Part shown: positions 16,335-28,600 of the stretch, one piece after another
Layout of the letters: each line of letters opens with the position of its first letter
How positions within the stretch are numbered: position 1 is the first letter of the stretch
Virus record (IMG/VR): IMGVR_UViG_3300020182_002225
Span: 1-42,865 of that record
DNA length: 42,865 bases
Source of the DNA: a virus
Reading direction: 5' to 3' (one strand)
Translations under genes and position numbers: made by a program
Notes under the pieces: model-generated
Database searches by the model: none
Told to the model about the DNA's origin: nothing
The model's input: only the letters and a program-made list of their open reading frames with translations

Positions 16335-19300
16335 CTATATTAGTTGTCTTTCTAGTTGTTCTGCAAGAAATGCAATTTTTTCTATAGCAGACATGATGTA
16401 AATAGTATCTCCAGGTTCTATATTAACTGCTAGCCCAGTGAATAATGATCGCTCATTAATATGTATTGTGGCATCATTTTTTTCACTATAGTGCATAAAT
16501 TCTAACTTACCAGATGAATTTTCAACTGCAATTAAAATTACACTGTTTGCAACCGCAGTCTTAAATTTACTTGCATCGGTTACTGTTATTTGTCTATACC
16601 CATTTTCCAACGATACAGATGCAACCGTATCAGAGTCTATAGTATGCATTAAATGTCCACTACCAAATGTATCATACACTACAAACGTCTTCTTGTCAAG
16701 TGTTGAATTGCCTATACCATCTGTAATATCTGATGAATATTCATCAATTCGTAAAACAGTTGATTCTAATATTTGTGAATCTACCAGTCCAGTGTCAATG
16801 CCACCTTTATCTGCGGTAACGGAGTATGGATTTCTTAATATTTTGCCAGTATCATATTTGCCATCTTTTATATCCAGGAACTCATCGTCTGGTGCTATAC
16901 CACCATCATACGTAGTATAATCATATCTGCTATAATCACCGCCCAGGTCTATTGTTAATTTCATATGATGTAGTGTATCTACATTGGCAAGAATATCTTC
17001 ACTTAATGGATAGATTCTACGAGCATGACGTAACTTAGTATGATACGGCTTTGCTTCCATAATATATTCAATAGTATCAGTATATGTATCATTTTGATAA
17101 ATTGCATATTGTCGTAATGGTTTATTTAATAGTGTCAAATCAATATAACTCGTTTTAAACAGCCATTCCGGATGTTCATTTTCAGTATACAAATAATTTA
17201 ACATATCAAAGAATACATCTTTAATAAACGATGTTTTCCCATAATAATATATCATGTCAATAAACTCATGTAACTGGGTACTGATAACATTGGTATAATA
17301 CTTGGATTCGCCACCATTGCCTGTCTGCCCTGGTATAAGTATATCGTCAAAATTCAAATTCATTGATCCATCTTTTTTATTGACCAATGTAATTTGATCT
17401 AGATTGCCATAAGGAAAATAAAATTCTTCATAGTCTGGATTTTTTATTTTAAACGATCTTATACCACTATTAGCCATACTACGCATATCAATATTTCTCG
17501 TATTTCCTAGATATTGATAACTTGTAATCGTTTCATAGTCTGAGTCTATATACCAATTGGTACTGTTGAAGATATAGTGATCTAACTTGATATAATCTTC
17601 ATAAAATGGAAATTCCGAACTTAGTAGTTTATTATTAAAGAATGTATTAATTATTACTTTAAAATTTTCACGTGCATATTCTACATTCTCAAACAAATTA
17701 TCTGAGATGTTTTCTAATTCATATACACGAACAACATCATTCTTGATTACATCCCTATTGTTATTAATGATTAATTCATCACCGTCAATAGTAAAATCAG
17801 TAATTTCTAAAAATTCATTATTGACAGATACGGATATATCTTCTATATCTAAATCTAATAGAAACTCATCCTTTACTATAGCGCCATTAACATTGATATT
17901 GTTTTCATTGACTCTTACCTGAAATTTATTTGATATTTTGGAGTTTGCAATACTATTTTTAAGTCTCTCTAGATAATCTGCCATAATCGGCTTATCTGAT
18001 TCGCGGGAAATCATTTCCCAATCAGTATGTTTATCTTGTCTATCTACGGTATCTTGATATTCAGTCGTAACTGTAATTGTTTTGTTTGAACGTGCCACTT
18101 TATTATTTAAAACAATAGTATTACTATTAATTGGTATAAATTTATTTTTAATAGAACCAGTTTCAATAATCATTCTTATTTCATCAGTGCTATACTCTTT
18201 GTTATAACGTGGCAAAGTTCCTATACTTGTCCAATAGAAATAAGTTGTGACTTCTTTGTTTTTAGCATCATTCCACTCTTTTTTGGTATTAAACCATGTA
18301 ATACCAGCAGGCAATATTTCATTTTTTACCCACTGTTTAATTTCAACTACTGAGCCATCAACAATTTTACCCCAAAATCTTTTTGTGTAATCTGGAATAA
18401 TATTGCCATTCGCATCACCGTAGTCATTATAACGATAATATCTAGTGCTATTTGTATCCCACCAAATTTCTCCTAGATGTTCATCAAGCCATAATCCACT
18501 ACTCAGAAATTCATCATATTTTGATGGATCGTTCCAACTAATATAGTCTATATCTTTCATTATAGAACCCGGCAATTTTAAATTTAAAGGATCATATAAA
18601 TTATGAATTTTAAATTCAGTATCATCTTCTTTTATTATAACTCTATCAATTAAATCTACATCAACTTCTTTTGCTTTTCTATTTAAGACTTGAAGACTGC
18701 CAACTGTATTTCTTAGAATTACTGCCCAGCCATCATCTCCTGTGTAGTTATCTACCCACAATCTACTAGTGTCATTAAGACCCAAATCTCTATAAAATTC
18801 ATCAAATGATTCTCCGTTATATCCTGGAGTATATCTAACAGATTTCCATCTCATCACTTTAAAGTTTATATTACTAACATTACTATACTCAGTATATAGT
18901 CCAATCTTATCTAATAATAATTGACTTGTTCCTTCAAATGACAAACTAATTTGATCGATAACATTAATAACAATTCTACCATCCGATGTAATAAGAGCCG
19001 ATACTGAATCTGATTGTTCGTTTATCTGAGATATGAATTGTATAGCAGATTGACTTAATACAATGTTAGATATATATTCACCAGAAACAATGCCAACAGC
19101 AGTGAGTGGTGTTCCAAGTACATTTGAAATGTTAATCTTATATTCATTGCCAGATATTAATAATCTATCATCTACGTTACTCGCAGAAAATGTAACCGTT
19201 GTCAATGAAGAATTTATATCTGAAATAATATTTTCTAAAGAGTTTACAGTAATAGATGTAGAATTAAATCCAAGTCTAGCCATTGCACCATCGGTAACTT

Positions 19301-22300
19301 CTGATAATTGCAATGATATTCCACTACTTGTTAATTTTAATTTACCATCAGAAATGCTGGCGGTCACATTGGCAATGTTAAGATCGTTAATCTGTGTCTT
19401 AATACTCTCAGTAGTTGGAGATAAATTTCTATCAAAATCAGAACTATCGAAATTAAATGCAGCAAATTGTTCGCCACTCAATGACATTGTATTTCCAGTA
19501 CGGGATATTTCAAGTTTGTTATTCTGTAATGCAGCAGATATGTTGGCCTGTGTGTTTATTTGTACTGCTAAATTGCCCAACTTTGTTTCAGTATATGGTG
19601 AAGACCCGATTAGTCCTAAAATATCAACCGCGGTAGAACCCTGTATCGTAACTGAAGGTTCAGTAGAGGTTAATACAAGTTTATTATCAATCGAAGTTGC
19701 ATTGACCGCATTTGTTGATGCATTAATAGTATCAATAATATCACTTAATTCAAATGGAATAACAGTGTCATCGGATTGGTCACTTGCAGTGCCGGCGTCA
19801 TCTATTACAGGAGTGAATATTATAGTATCATCATTAATAATTATAGACGTAGGACTTGTGATTTGTGGGTTACTCACTGTTCCAGAAATTACAATATCTT
19901 CTGCTGTATATGCTACAGAGGTGTCACCAGTAACAATTAATTCAGATCCAGATGGTAGCGAATCAGACGTATCAATTCCCGATGTTGCTACAATAGGTCC
20001 CGTATCAATGTTGCTAACTATAAAATTAACATCATCAATTGTAATAGTATCATTTTCTTGTGCAGTAACATTGTTTGTTGCCTGTGCTACTGTTCCAGTA
20101 AATGTGACGATACTATTGCCAGCATTTAATTGATTATCAAATTGATCAAATACACTAATATCAATTTTATCTCCAGGTGTAACAACAGGATTAACTATTG
20201 CAGCATTATCACCTCCTATACGTAACGCTGAAGTTGAACCAGCAGTATCATTGGAATCAAATACAAAACTAGTATTATTAATTACAAGTGTTTCACCGTC
20301 AATTATATTGGGATTAGAATTTAGACTTATTGCTTCTACGCCAGTTGAATCATTGGATGGAACAAAAACACTATTGTCTGTTGTAGTATCAATTTCAACA
20401 GCAATCGGTTCAAAATCAGTATCAAAGACAAGATATTTAAAAACAGTAGTGCCATCTGATGCTTCTATTGTACCATCTTCAATAAGATAATAATATCCAT
20501 TTAATTCTGGATCAATTTCCTCATTGTTAATTCTTAAATAAACTGTATCGGTTACATCTATTTCATTGATTAACACAATGTAAAGTTGTGAATCTTCAGT
20601 TTCACCAACAAATACAATTTGTGCAACTTCGCTTAATCTTCTAACATCCCAATCTCTTAGTGTATCAAATTGTATCCATGCCAAATCACCTTCATAATAA
20701 TTTTCACCAACAGTTGTTTCTAATATTGTAGAGTTTCTTACAACATAATTAACATCTCTGCTATTGACATATCCGGTTGTTTTAATAGGTGTTGTTCTCG
20801 GTGTTGTACGGTACAAAAATGGATTACTGTCATATGTAACAGTGTAAGGATCAGTGAATATAGTTCCAGTCTCAATATCCTTACTAATCGATATATTTCT
20901 GTTTAAGTTTCCATAACTATCAAGTTTTAATGCCCATACTTCATCAGAACCAATATCAGAAAAATTAGAATTATTATTAATAATTTTATTGATACTACCG
21001 GGAGTACCTTTATCTGATATGAATCCTTTATAAAATTCCAATTGTGACTCACGTTCTATCATATGATTTGATAGATAACTTCTAGGAGTAAACCCAATAT
21101 GACTTGCTTTTATCAAATTTATATTTGACAAACTTTGATCCACCATTGTATCTCTATAGAATTTAGTATCAGAAATCATTGTCTCAAAATTGGGGTTCAA
21201 TGTATTGTTCTGAACAATGTAGCCGTCGATTCCTAATGTACCATTCCAGTCATCAGTTCTATTACAATCAATCATCATTCTTAAATTTCTATTATGATTA
21301 ATAGGATCATAAATCACATCACCAAAGTTATCGATACGATCAACAACAAATGCATGTTCTATATCAACAATATCTATTTTCATGCCATAAACTGGTACTA
21401 CCGATTCCCATGTTATAGAATCGCCTTCTGAGAAGAATTTGATTGCTGTACTAGGTATTTGTCTACCACTGCTATCAAGAACTTTGTAGAAATTTTTGTT
21501 ATTTTCTCTTTGAACACTAGCAATGCCATATGGAGCAGAAAAACTGCCAGTAAGTAATATCGGCGTCAAAGTTATAAACTCACCAATTTCATGTTGTTCT
21601 GCCGTCCATTCCAGAAATTTAATCAATAGACTTTCAAAATTTACACTTTCACCGGAATCATTGATATCAGTGAAACTCCACCCAACTGTCGTTAAATAAT
21701 TTTGATATCCAATAAGAAGTTGTGCAACATCATCTACTGAATATAATATATCGCCATAGTTATGGGTTTTCAATTGGTCGATAAATGTATCTTTATATCC
21801 TTTAGCGACAATTCTATTTACCCTGGGCCAACTCTCTAAAATCTTCCAGTATGTATCTTGATCATCATTGAATGATGCACTACTATTATGGTCATATAGT
21901 GAGATATATGGGACACCCTGATATACTACATATGTATCTTGTTTATAGAATGCATTTGCTTGCCAATCATTAATAATTGCTTCATCGCCTTGCGTTTTCC
22001 ATAATTTTTCACCTGATGTTATATCCCAATTCAAAGTAAAGAATTGTGGATTAAAATCATCATATCCATTGATTCTATATCCAAACTTTTTAATCTTAGG
22101 TTGTGCAATAAGTGTCCATGCTGTATAATCAAAATTTATTTCTTTTGTAATTTCTTTAAACGTTGCAGATTCAACTTTTCGAACATAATATCTGTTATCT
22201 GATGGATTATATACTATATCTTCTTGTTGATATGTTGCAGTATCATCTATATTATAAGTAGGATAAGAAACGTCCAATGAAACTTTTTCTAGTACTATAG

Positions 22301-25300
22301 CACTAAAACTTTCAGAACGATTTGGCTCACCAGAGTGAATAAACAAATCATAATTATCTCTTGGAATCTCTGCATATCTTGAATTTGATAATCCACTTTT
22401 TTCACTGTTTAGTTTAAAGTTATTAACAAATCCACCTAACTTAGATCCTAGTTTAAATTCATATCCTTCCTGTTCTTTAAGTATACGATCCGTATCTATA
22501 CTTTCAATTTGATGAAATATATTTACTACGGTATTTAATTCATCAGAATATAAATCTATTATCTCAAAAGGCTTTGCAATCATTGCCATCAAAAATTCAA
22601 TAAACGAGTATTCACTACTACGTCTCCATGCTTGTTCAATAGGAGAACCGTCACCAAATTCCCAATCTTGGTTCATTAATTCAATCTCTTTTAAGGTAGT
22701 TTGCGAATTGAAAAATAAATCATCAATTGTGCGAATATCGCCATTTTCATCTATAGGAATAGGCCAATTTGTAGAATATGTTGATTTTAATTCTTCCCAA
22801 AATTCATACTGAGTGTATCTACCAGAATTCATTTCAAAGCCTTCTGGTGGTATACTATACCCAACTGTTACCCAAGGTTCTATTGTTGGATGGTCTGTGC
22901 CATAAGCATATTGAAAAATACCACGCCAATATCCAGGTGAAGCATCATTACGTGCACGATAATTCCATGTTTTATAATCATCAGCATTATAATCTGTATT
23001 ATATAGATTGTCAATATTATTACGTAACATCCACTTTTTAAAGAATGGATACATAATATATTTTTTTTCATTTAAAGAATACTCAATCGTACTATTTCTG
23101 TACATACCATATTTTGTTTTCTTTATACTTGTACTACTCTCGGTTTGTTCAATTCTATTATATACCAAACTTTCAAACATTAATGTGATGTCATCAGTTC
23201 TGTCACCCCATATTAGGGTTTTTGAACCATCGTGTCCAACCAAGAATGTTTTTTCTTCATCATATTCAGTGTCTGTTATATATCTAGGCTTATACACCGC
23301 ATTTAATCCTAGTTTAGTTGCACTGGGAGGAATAAATGTTTCTTTTAATATTGTATAATATCTAACCTCAATTACATCATCTGCATCGATAGTTCTATCA
23401 AACTCAACTTCAACCTCATTTAACATTTTATAATCAGTTGCTATTTTACCATTTATCAAGATACTAATATTATCATTATAGACAATTTCTGTAGCAACTG
23501 AACTTGGTATAAACTGAGTTTTTGCTCCCGCAACAATCGGATTAACTTTTGCTGTTATATAATGTGTTGGAGTATCGCCAGCATTTATCATCATACTGCC
23601 ATCAAATACACTGATGTTTTGTCTTTTCGCTAGAGCGATTGCACTTACTGCCTGTTCAAGAATATCAGAATCGCTCATTGTTTCACTATCAGCAGTATTC
23701 AATATTTCTTGTACATTGTTGATAAAATTATTCTTATAACTATTATATGCAGTTGCAATATATTCAAGTGCAGTATATGGATTATAGTCATCTCTGGTTA
23801 TTGCAAAGTATGCTTTTTTAATGTCAATAGAATTACGAACCATAATACTACCAAATTTATTGTGGCGAAGTTTATCAGTATTATCACCTATATTACGATA
23901 GTTGTTAACAGCAATTTGATTTCCTGTAAGTCCAATGGAAGTCTCAATTTGTCTTTTAAAATGCTCAAAAACGGTAGAGTATGTAAAGTTTCTATCATTA
24001 TGTGTTTCATTGTCTGGATTATATTCAAGTGCTGGATCAATACGTTGCCATGCGGTATCGCCATCAATAACCACGTTATCTTTTGTTGTAAAATCTACAT
24101 ATACATATCCTGTTACCGGACTATTAAATATAATGAACTTGCCGTCAAAAACTGTATAATTATCAATTTGCTTGATACCTTCTACATAAACGTCAATAGT
24201 CTCATCTGTTTTTGCCTCTTGTAACAACTGCAATATGCTATGTTCTGCTTTTCCGTATTCATGACGCAAATTTCTATAATCAAATTCTGTTATAATATAT
24301 AAGTTATGATGGGTATCATTTATTTTATATGTCACGTTATCTGCTAAGTCAATATTAAATGTAAATTCACTCTGATAATCACCAGGAGTCAATAAAGCCT
24401 GTATAGACAAAAATTTGTCAACGATACTATCTTCGTCTTCAACGTAATGAAAAATTTTACTATCTTCACTTGTATTTAATTCTGAATCATATACTTTAAA
24501 AGTAGGTACTTCCCATTCAACGGCTGCCTGACTACTATCGCTTAATTCAATATTACGATCAAATTCAATTATAGGTCTTTTTGCTTGTATTATATATGAT
24601 TTATTTTCATCATTTATATATTGGCGAATGTCATCATAATGATACCAGGAATTTCTATCACTCCACCAATTTATTGAACTAGTAGTGTCATCATTCTTAT
24701 CAATAGTTATATAATGTGTATCATTACTATTGCCTAAACTAAAGACATTTGCAAGTTCAGTATATATTTCCCAATCTGGAGTGCTTGTTTCTGGATTCTC
24801 ACGATATTCTATTAAGTTAATTATACCCTGTGTCTTATTTGGAAATCGCAATGCATATGGATTAACTTCTATATTCCAACGATCTTGTATTGTATCACGT
24901 AGAATATAATTATTTTCTCCCAAGAGAAGTGTAATTCGTAATTCTGATGTATTTACATATGTATCACCTGCGCTTGGTGTTACAGGTCTTATATCTGACT
25001 GCGTAAATGTCGGAGATGACGTATCACTTGTGCCCAACCTTGCCCAGCCGTCAACTGTCTTTATCCAGTAAACAACTTGATTTTTTGAAATTACAACAGC
25101 ATAATCTCCTATTTCAGCGAAATCATCTTTGGGAGCAACTTTAGCATTAATTAATGGTGCAAGATTATCTGTTCCTGGTTCTCCGTTAAGTATGTATGGT
25201 TTTTGTTTAATCCATTCGCTATAGCCAGAATCATAAACTTTATATTCGTATAGAGCATATTCACTTGTAAAGCCCATATTTACCCAGTAATATAATTCCC

Positions 25301-25679
25301 AATTACAGAATTTATCAATATCAATTGGCAAATTAATCGTATATGTATCAGATTTAAATAATCTTCTATGATCATTAGTTAATGATCCTTTATTATACAT
25401 TGAATTTAGTAAATCATCATAGTATATGTTGTCTCCAATATTAGTATTAGAGAATACAGGTTCTAACCCGTAATTGTCACGCTGAAATAGATGATCAGGA
25501 AATGACACATATGCATCATTGTCGTTATATACTCCTTTTTCTTTTCTTCCTATAAAAGCCTTTGTTTTCGTAACACTGCCAGCAGAAAATGCTCTCTCAA
25601 GGGTACTATCGAAAATAGTCTCTAACTCTTTATTTTGAAGATGTACTGGTAAAAGATTGTATATTTTATTATTTGCCAT
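16335..25679 (-). CDS. Giant baseplate wedge-type structural protein (3114 residues)
   Basis: It starts MANNKIYNLLPVHLQNKELE, and its place directly after gp25 and gp6 is that of T4 gp7, although I see no clear gp7 similarity. Known: marine T4-like phages carry a very large structural protein here, sometimes called gp7-like or VrlC-like. Seen: the N-terminal 400 residues are rich in Tyr/Trp/Asp (FPDHLFQRDNYGLEP, NWELYYWVNMGFTSEYALYE). A beta-rich low-cysteine middle follows. At about residues 1975-2265 lie five tandem repeats like the flagellar-hook IN motif, flanked by further strand-turn segments (for example NDTITIDDVNFIVS). The C-terminal 800 residues include LTLLNKPLRQYAIYQND and MEAKPYHTKLRHARR. 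No enzyme site is seen. It starts 3 bases after gp6 stops. It is one third of a typical baseplate gene cluster by length. Confidence 0.75.
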   Translation of the reverse strand: MANNKIYNLLPVHLQNKELETIFDSTLERAFSAGSVTKTKAFIGRKEKGVYNDNDAYVSFPDHLFQRDNYGLEPVFSNTNIGDNIYYDDLLNSMYNKGSLTNDHRRLFKSDTYTINLPIDIDKFCNWELYYWVNMGFTSEYALYEYKVYDSGYSEWIKQKPYILNGEPGTDNLAPLINAKVAPKDDFAEIGDYAVVISKNQVVYWIKTVDGWARLGTSDTSSPTFTQSDIRPVTPSAGDTYVNTSELRITLLLGENNYILRDTIQDRWNIEVNPYALRFPNKTQGIINLIEYRENPETSTPDWEIYTELANVFSLGNSNDTHYITIDKNDDTTSSINWWSDRNSWYHYDDIRQYINDENKSYIIQAKRPIIEFDRNIELSDSSQAAVEWEVPTFKVYDSELNTSEDSKIFHYVEDEDSIVDKFLSIQALLTPGDYQSEFTFNIDLADNVTYKINDTHHNLYIITEFDYRNLRHEYGKAEHSILQLLQEAKTDETIDVYVEGIKQIDNYTVFDGKFIIFNSPVTGYVYVDFTTKDNVVIDGDTAWQRIDPALEYNPDNETHNDRNFTYSTVFEHFKRQIETSIGLTGNQIAVNNYRNIGDNTDKLRHNKFGSIMVRNSIDIKKAYFAITRDDYNPYTALEYIATAYNSYKNNFINNVQEILNTADSETMSDSDILEQAVSAIALAKRQNISVFDGSMMINAGDTPTHYITAKVNPIVAGAKTQFIPSSVATEIVYNDNISILINGKIATDYKMLNEVEVEFDRTIDADDVIEVRYYTILKETFIPPSATKLGLNAVYKPRYITDTEYDEEKTFLVGHDGSKTLIWGDRTDDITLMFESLVYNRIEQTESSTSIKKTKYGMYRNSTIEYSLNEKKYIMYPFFKKWMLRNNIDNLYNTDYNADDYKTWNYRARNDASPGYWRGIFQYAYGTDHPTIEPWVTVGYSIPPEGFEMNSGRYTQYEFWEELKSTYSTNWPIPIDENGDIRTIDDLFFNSQTTLKEIELMNQDWEFGDGSPIEQAWRRSSEYSFIEFLMAMIAKPFEIIDLYSDELNTVVNIFHQIESIDTDRILKEQEGYEFKLGSKLGGFVNNFKLNSEKSGLSNSRYAEIPRDNYDLFIHSGEPNRSESFSAIVLEKVSLDVSYPTYNIDDTATYQQEDIVYNPSDNRYYVRKVESATFKEITKEINFDYTAWTLIAQPKIKKFGYRINGYDDFNPQFFTLNWDITSGEKLWKTQGDEAIINDWQANAFYKQDTYVVYQGVPYISLYDHNSSASFNDDQDTYWKILESWPRVNRIVAKGYKDTFIDQLKTHNYGDILYSVDDVAQLLIGYQNYLTTVGWSFTDINDSGESVNFESLLIKFLEWTAEQHEIGEFITLTPILLTGSFSAPYGIASVQRENNKNFYKVLDSSGRQIPSTAIKFFSEGDSITWESVVPVYGMKIDIVDIEHAFVVDRIDNFGDVIYDPINHNRNLRMMIDCNRTDDWNGTLGIDGYIVQNNTLNPNFETMISDTKFYRDTMVDQSLSNINLIKASHIGFTPRSYLSNHMIERESQLEFYKGFISDKGTPGSINKIINNNSNFSDIGSDEVWALKLDSYGNLNRNISISKDIETGTIFTDPYTVTYDSNPFLYRTTPRTTPIKTTGYVNSRDVNYVVRNSTILETTVGENYYEGDLAWIQFDTLRDWDVRRLSEVAQIVFVGETEDSQLYIVLINEIDVTDTVYLRINNEEIDPELNGYYYLIEDGTIEASDGTTVFKYLVFDTDFEPIAVEIDTTTDNSVFVPSNDSTGVEAISLNSNPNIIDGETLVINNTSFVFDSNDTAGSTSALRIGGDNAAIVNPVVTPGDKIDISVFDQFDNQLNAGNSIVTFTGTVAQATNNVTAQENDTITIDDVNFIVSNIDTGPIVATSGIDTSDSLPSGSELIVTGDTSVAYTAEDIVISGTVSNPQITSPTSIIINDDTIIFTPVIDDAGTASDQSDDTVIPFELSDIIDTINASTNAVNATSIDNKLVLTSTEPSVTIQGSTAVDILGLIGSSPYTETKLGNLAVQINTQANISAALQNNKLEISRTGNTMSLSGEQFAAFNFDSSDFDRNLSPTTESIKTQINDLNIANVTASISDGKLKLTSSGISLQLSEVTDGAMARLGFNSTSITVNSLENIISDINSSLTTVTFSASNVDDRLLISGNEYKINISNVLGTPLTAVGIVSGEYISNIVLSQSAIQFISQINEQSDSVSALITSDGRIVINVIDQISLSFEGTSQLLLDKIGLYTEYSNVSNINFKVMRWKSVRYTPGYNGESFDEFYRDLGLNDTSRLWVDNYTGDDGWAVILRNTVGSLQVLNRKAKEVDVDLIDRVIIKEDDTEFKIHNLYDPLNLKLPGSIMKDIDYISWNDPSKYDEFLSSGLWLDEHLGEIWWDTNSTRYYRYNDYGDANGNIIPDYTKRFWGKIVDGSVVEIKQWVKNEILPAGITWFNTKKEWNDAKNKEVTTYFYWTSIGTLPRYNKEYSTDEIRMIIETGSIKNKFIPINSNTIVLNNKVARSNKTITVTTEYQDTVDRQDKHTDWEMISRESDKPIMADYLERLKNSIANSKISNKFQVRVNENNINVNGAIVKDEFLLDLDIEDISVSVNNEFLEITDFTIDGDELIINNNRDVIKNDVVRVYELENISDNLFENVEYARENFKVIINTFFNNKLLSSEFPFYEDYIKLDHYIFNSTNWYIDSDYETITSYQYLGNTRNIDMRSMANSGIRSFKIKNPDYEEFYFPYGNLDQITLVNKKDGSMNLNFDDILIPGQTGNGGESKYYTNVISTQLHEFIDMIYYYGKTSFIKDVFFDMLNYLYTENEHPEWLFKTSYIDLTLLNKPLRQYAIYQNDTYTDTIEYIMEAKPYHTKLRHARRIYPLSEDILANVDTLHHMKLTIDLGGDYSRYDYTTYDGGIAPDDEFLDIKDGKYDTGKILRNPYSVTADKGGIDTGLVDSQILESTVLRIDEYSSDITDGIGNSTLDKKTFVVYDTFGSGHLMHTIDSDTVASVSLENGYRQITVTDASKFKTAVANSVILIAVENSSGKLEFMHYSEKNDATIHINERSLFTGLAVNIEPGDTIYIMSAIEKIAFLAEQLERQLI
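18885..19755 (-). repeat. Five IN-type repeats in the giant baseplate protein
   Basis: Five diverged units of about 45-60 residues run in tandem, each of the form 'IxxQIN, variable loop, V-x-A-x-[IL], x-D-[GN]-[KR]-L-x-[LI]-[ST]-[SG], strand, hydrophobic-LG'. Examples are IIDTINASTNAVNATSIDNK, VQINTQANISAALQNNKLEI, TQINDLNIANVTASISDGKL, SDINSSLTTVTFSASNVDDR and SQINEQSDSVSALITSDGRI. The pattern recalls the flagellin/hook IN motif of FliD-type proteins. The repeats are similar in protein only, not at DNA level. Confidence 0.6.
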
Positions 25680-25682
25680 TTT

Positions 25683-28600
25683 TTATTCGCCCAATAATTC
25701 CGCTGCTACTATACTAGAAATAATTTTAACATCTGCGGATGATGTTAAACTCAAGAAAATTTCAGTAGGTTCACTACTAATACTTAGCAAGTTTGAAAAC
25801 TCTCCGGTTTGATATTTTGGTGTTATTATAATACTTGAAACATAATTAGGCAAAGTTCTGTGTACATATGCTGCTAATTCTGAAAAGTAAAATGTTTCTC
25901 CAAAATCCCAGTTGTCAATATCAAAGAATGTATTAACTGCATTTGCAACTGCCGTTTTTATTTCACTATCACTGTATGAAGTTCCTGATTTCTTAACAAC
26001 TTTAAATACCGCTTGGTTCTCTGCTGCAGCAAATGAACCAAATAGATATTTAAACTTAACAGGTATATAACTGATATGATCTGATATACTTGCTTTAGGT
26101 TCAATACCTTGCATAATTTTTTTCAATTCATAGTTCGTTGGTTCCGATGGTATGATATCACTAAAGCCACCATTTATCCATGTATTAACTCTGCGAACAT
26201 AGTCCGAACTAAGAATATATAAATCAATGATATTACTTGTACCAGGATCAATTCTCTTATCAATATCAGCATAATGATCCCATCTAAATGTCATAAATTT
26301 GTCTTCAACATAACTTCTTCCCTTCAGGATTCTATAAGTCACACCATTATATATAATTTTGTCTTTATTATCTGGATCTACTAATTGATATCTATCAGTT
26401 GGCAAAATTTCCCATCCGTTCGCAGTCTTTTCTTGCCATATGCCATCATTTAATGTAACATCGACTCCACTTATGAAAAATCTCAATGAAGCGGTCGGTG
26501 GTATTCTATCATTTTGTGATTCATTATATGCTATAACTGTATCACTGATACGTTCATATAATATATTATTATTTTGGTCTGTGTATGTTTCCAATACAAT
26601 ATGTGAGAAATTTACTACTGATATATCGCCAAGATCATCCGCGGCTTCACTATACACATCTTGATTGGAAAGAACTTCTAGCATACCATGTGGATTTCTA
26701 GTTATATCAGTACTACTTAATTTTACCTTACTATAATCAACATATCCTGCAGGTGTTATATATTTGTCAACTATGTAAGTTTCTGCGTCAGCGTATGATG
26801 AAACTCTATCTGTTTTTATACATCTTACCATTCTAGTGAGTTGAACTTTAAATTCTGATAATGTGGAAGTTCCACCAATATTATTAACGGTAATAGTATT
26901 ATCTGTTCCACCATTTGTAGGATCAACTGTCCAAAATAATATTTTATAAGTATCAATATCAGTTGTTATAATTTCACAGTGTTTTAAATCTATATCAATT
27001 CCATCTGAATCTTGCAATGTAAAGTTATCAGGCGCAACATTCGGTGCAGTAAAATTTATTTCAGCGAATGCATATTGTTTCCAATATATATCCAGATCCG
27101 GACTATCTGGATCTAAGCCATCATTATTTTCATTCTGTATAGAAAAACCAGTTGAACTCATATCATCAAAAATAAATTGATATGTGTTAGAACCATCAAA
27201 CTGTGTAAAGAATTCAGTTTGTACACCAAAATCACTATTAGTCGCATTGTATCTAGTTTTACCAGTAGGCAATTCGGATTCATCTACCCATGCAAAATTA
27301 CCATTATTTGCTGCAATATTAAAATAAGTATCAGATACCTCACCTTTAAATCCATCCAAAACTAATTGAGAATCTGTATATGTTGAACTATATACAGTGG
27401 ATGCGGTATTTGAAGCAGCACTATTTGAAATTGATGCCACCCCAAACGAAACAACTGATGCGCCGGCAGATACAACAGGAGAATTTGGATCTATCGAATT
27501 TATACTGATGTCATCATTGAATGATTCTGTAGATAATTTACTAGATAAATTATCTACTGTATATGCAACTGTGTATGTTGGAGAAATTCCTATAGTTGTA
27601 GATTCATCTGGAGTAATATCATATGATGATCCTCCAGGTGATATCAGTGTATGTAAATTTTCAACCACTTCCAAACAATCATTTGTATCCACAAATGTAT
27701 TTGTAATTACTGCGCCAGGAGTATCTTTCCATTTTATATCGAATGTTGCAGTATCGTCGGTCTCAACAATATTAATAATATCACCTGTTCCTACATGAAT
27801 AGTTTGAGTTTCTTCATACGTGTCTTCTAAATTTTTAGTAGTTGAGTAATATTTCAGAAATAATCGATCACGCTCAGCTAAGTTTGTTTCATTGTTAACA
27901 ACAAATTTATTGTTATTATAATGAAACTTTATTTGTTTTGTACTGTCAAACACGATTTTTTTACCAGTGAAACGTGCTGTATATGCTGCTTCATTTTCTC
28001 TTATACCAGGAACATATGTAAATGTGATAAACACATCTGTACCTTCAACAAGTGGAGGATCAACTAATTCATCATGTAATCTCCATCCCCATACATTTGT
28101 AGTTGTACCTGATTCATACATCAATGTAAATGTCTGAACTGACAAATCTTCTATTTTATTAATTTTTATATTATTAATTTCACTGTCTTCGAGTCTAGTT
28201 CTATATCCTCTAACTATTCTATCAATTTCTCCGCTATTCTCGGGAATTAAATATTCGATGAAATATGAATCCATTGCTGATCCAGCAACACTAGATTCAA
28301 TGTTACTGACAGTTGTCCATGTTTTAGTGTTTTCATTTCCACTGTTTACTAATATATGATCACCAGGATATATATATGTAGTATTATAATTCACAGATGA
28401 TGATACATCAATGATGCTTTTATTTGTACTTCGGGTATTGAAATTAAGATTAGGATCTGTAATAACTGAGTTAGGATTGTACATATTTTCACAATAATAT
28501 AAATTAATTAAACTTGGATGCTTTATAACTTCTGTTATTTTATTTCTAATAAAATTGTCAATCTGATTATTTTCTCTATTAAAACTCAGACTCATTGTTA

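Noticed and set aside
19063-20133. 356-residue open frame on the plus strand
   Set aside because: It lies entirely antisense to the repeat region of the giant baseplate gene, has hydrophobic low-complexity sequence from reversed Thr/Asp/Asn codons, and has no ribosome site.
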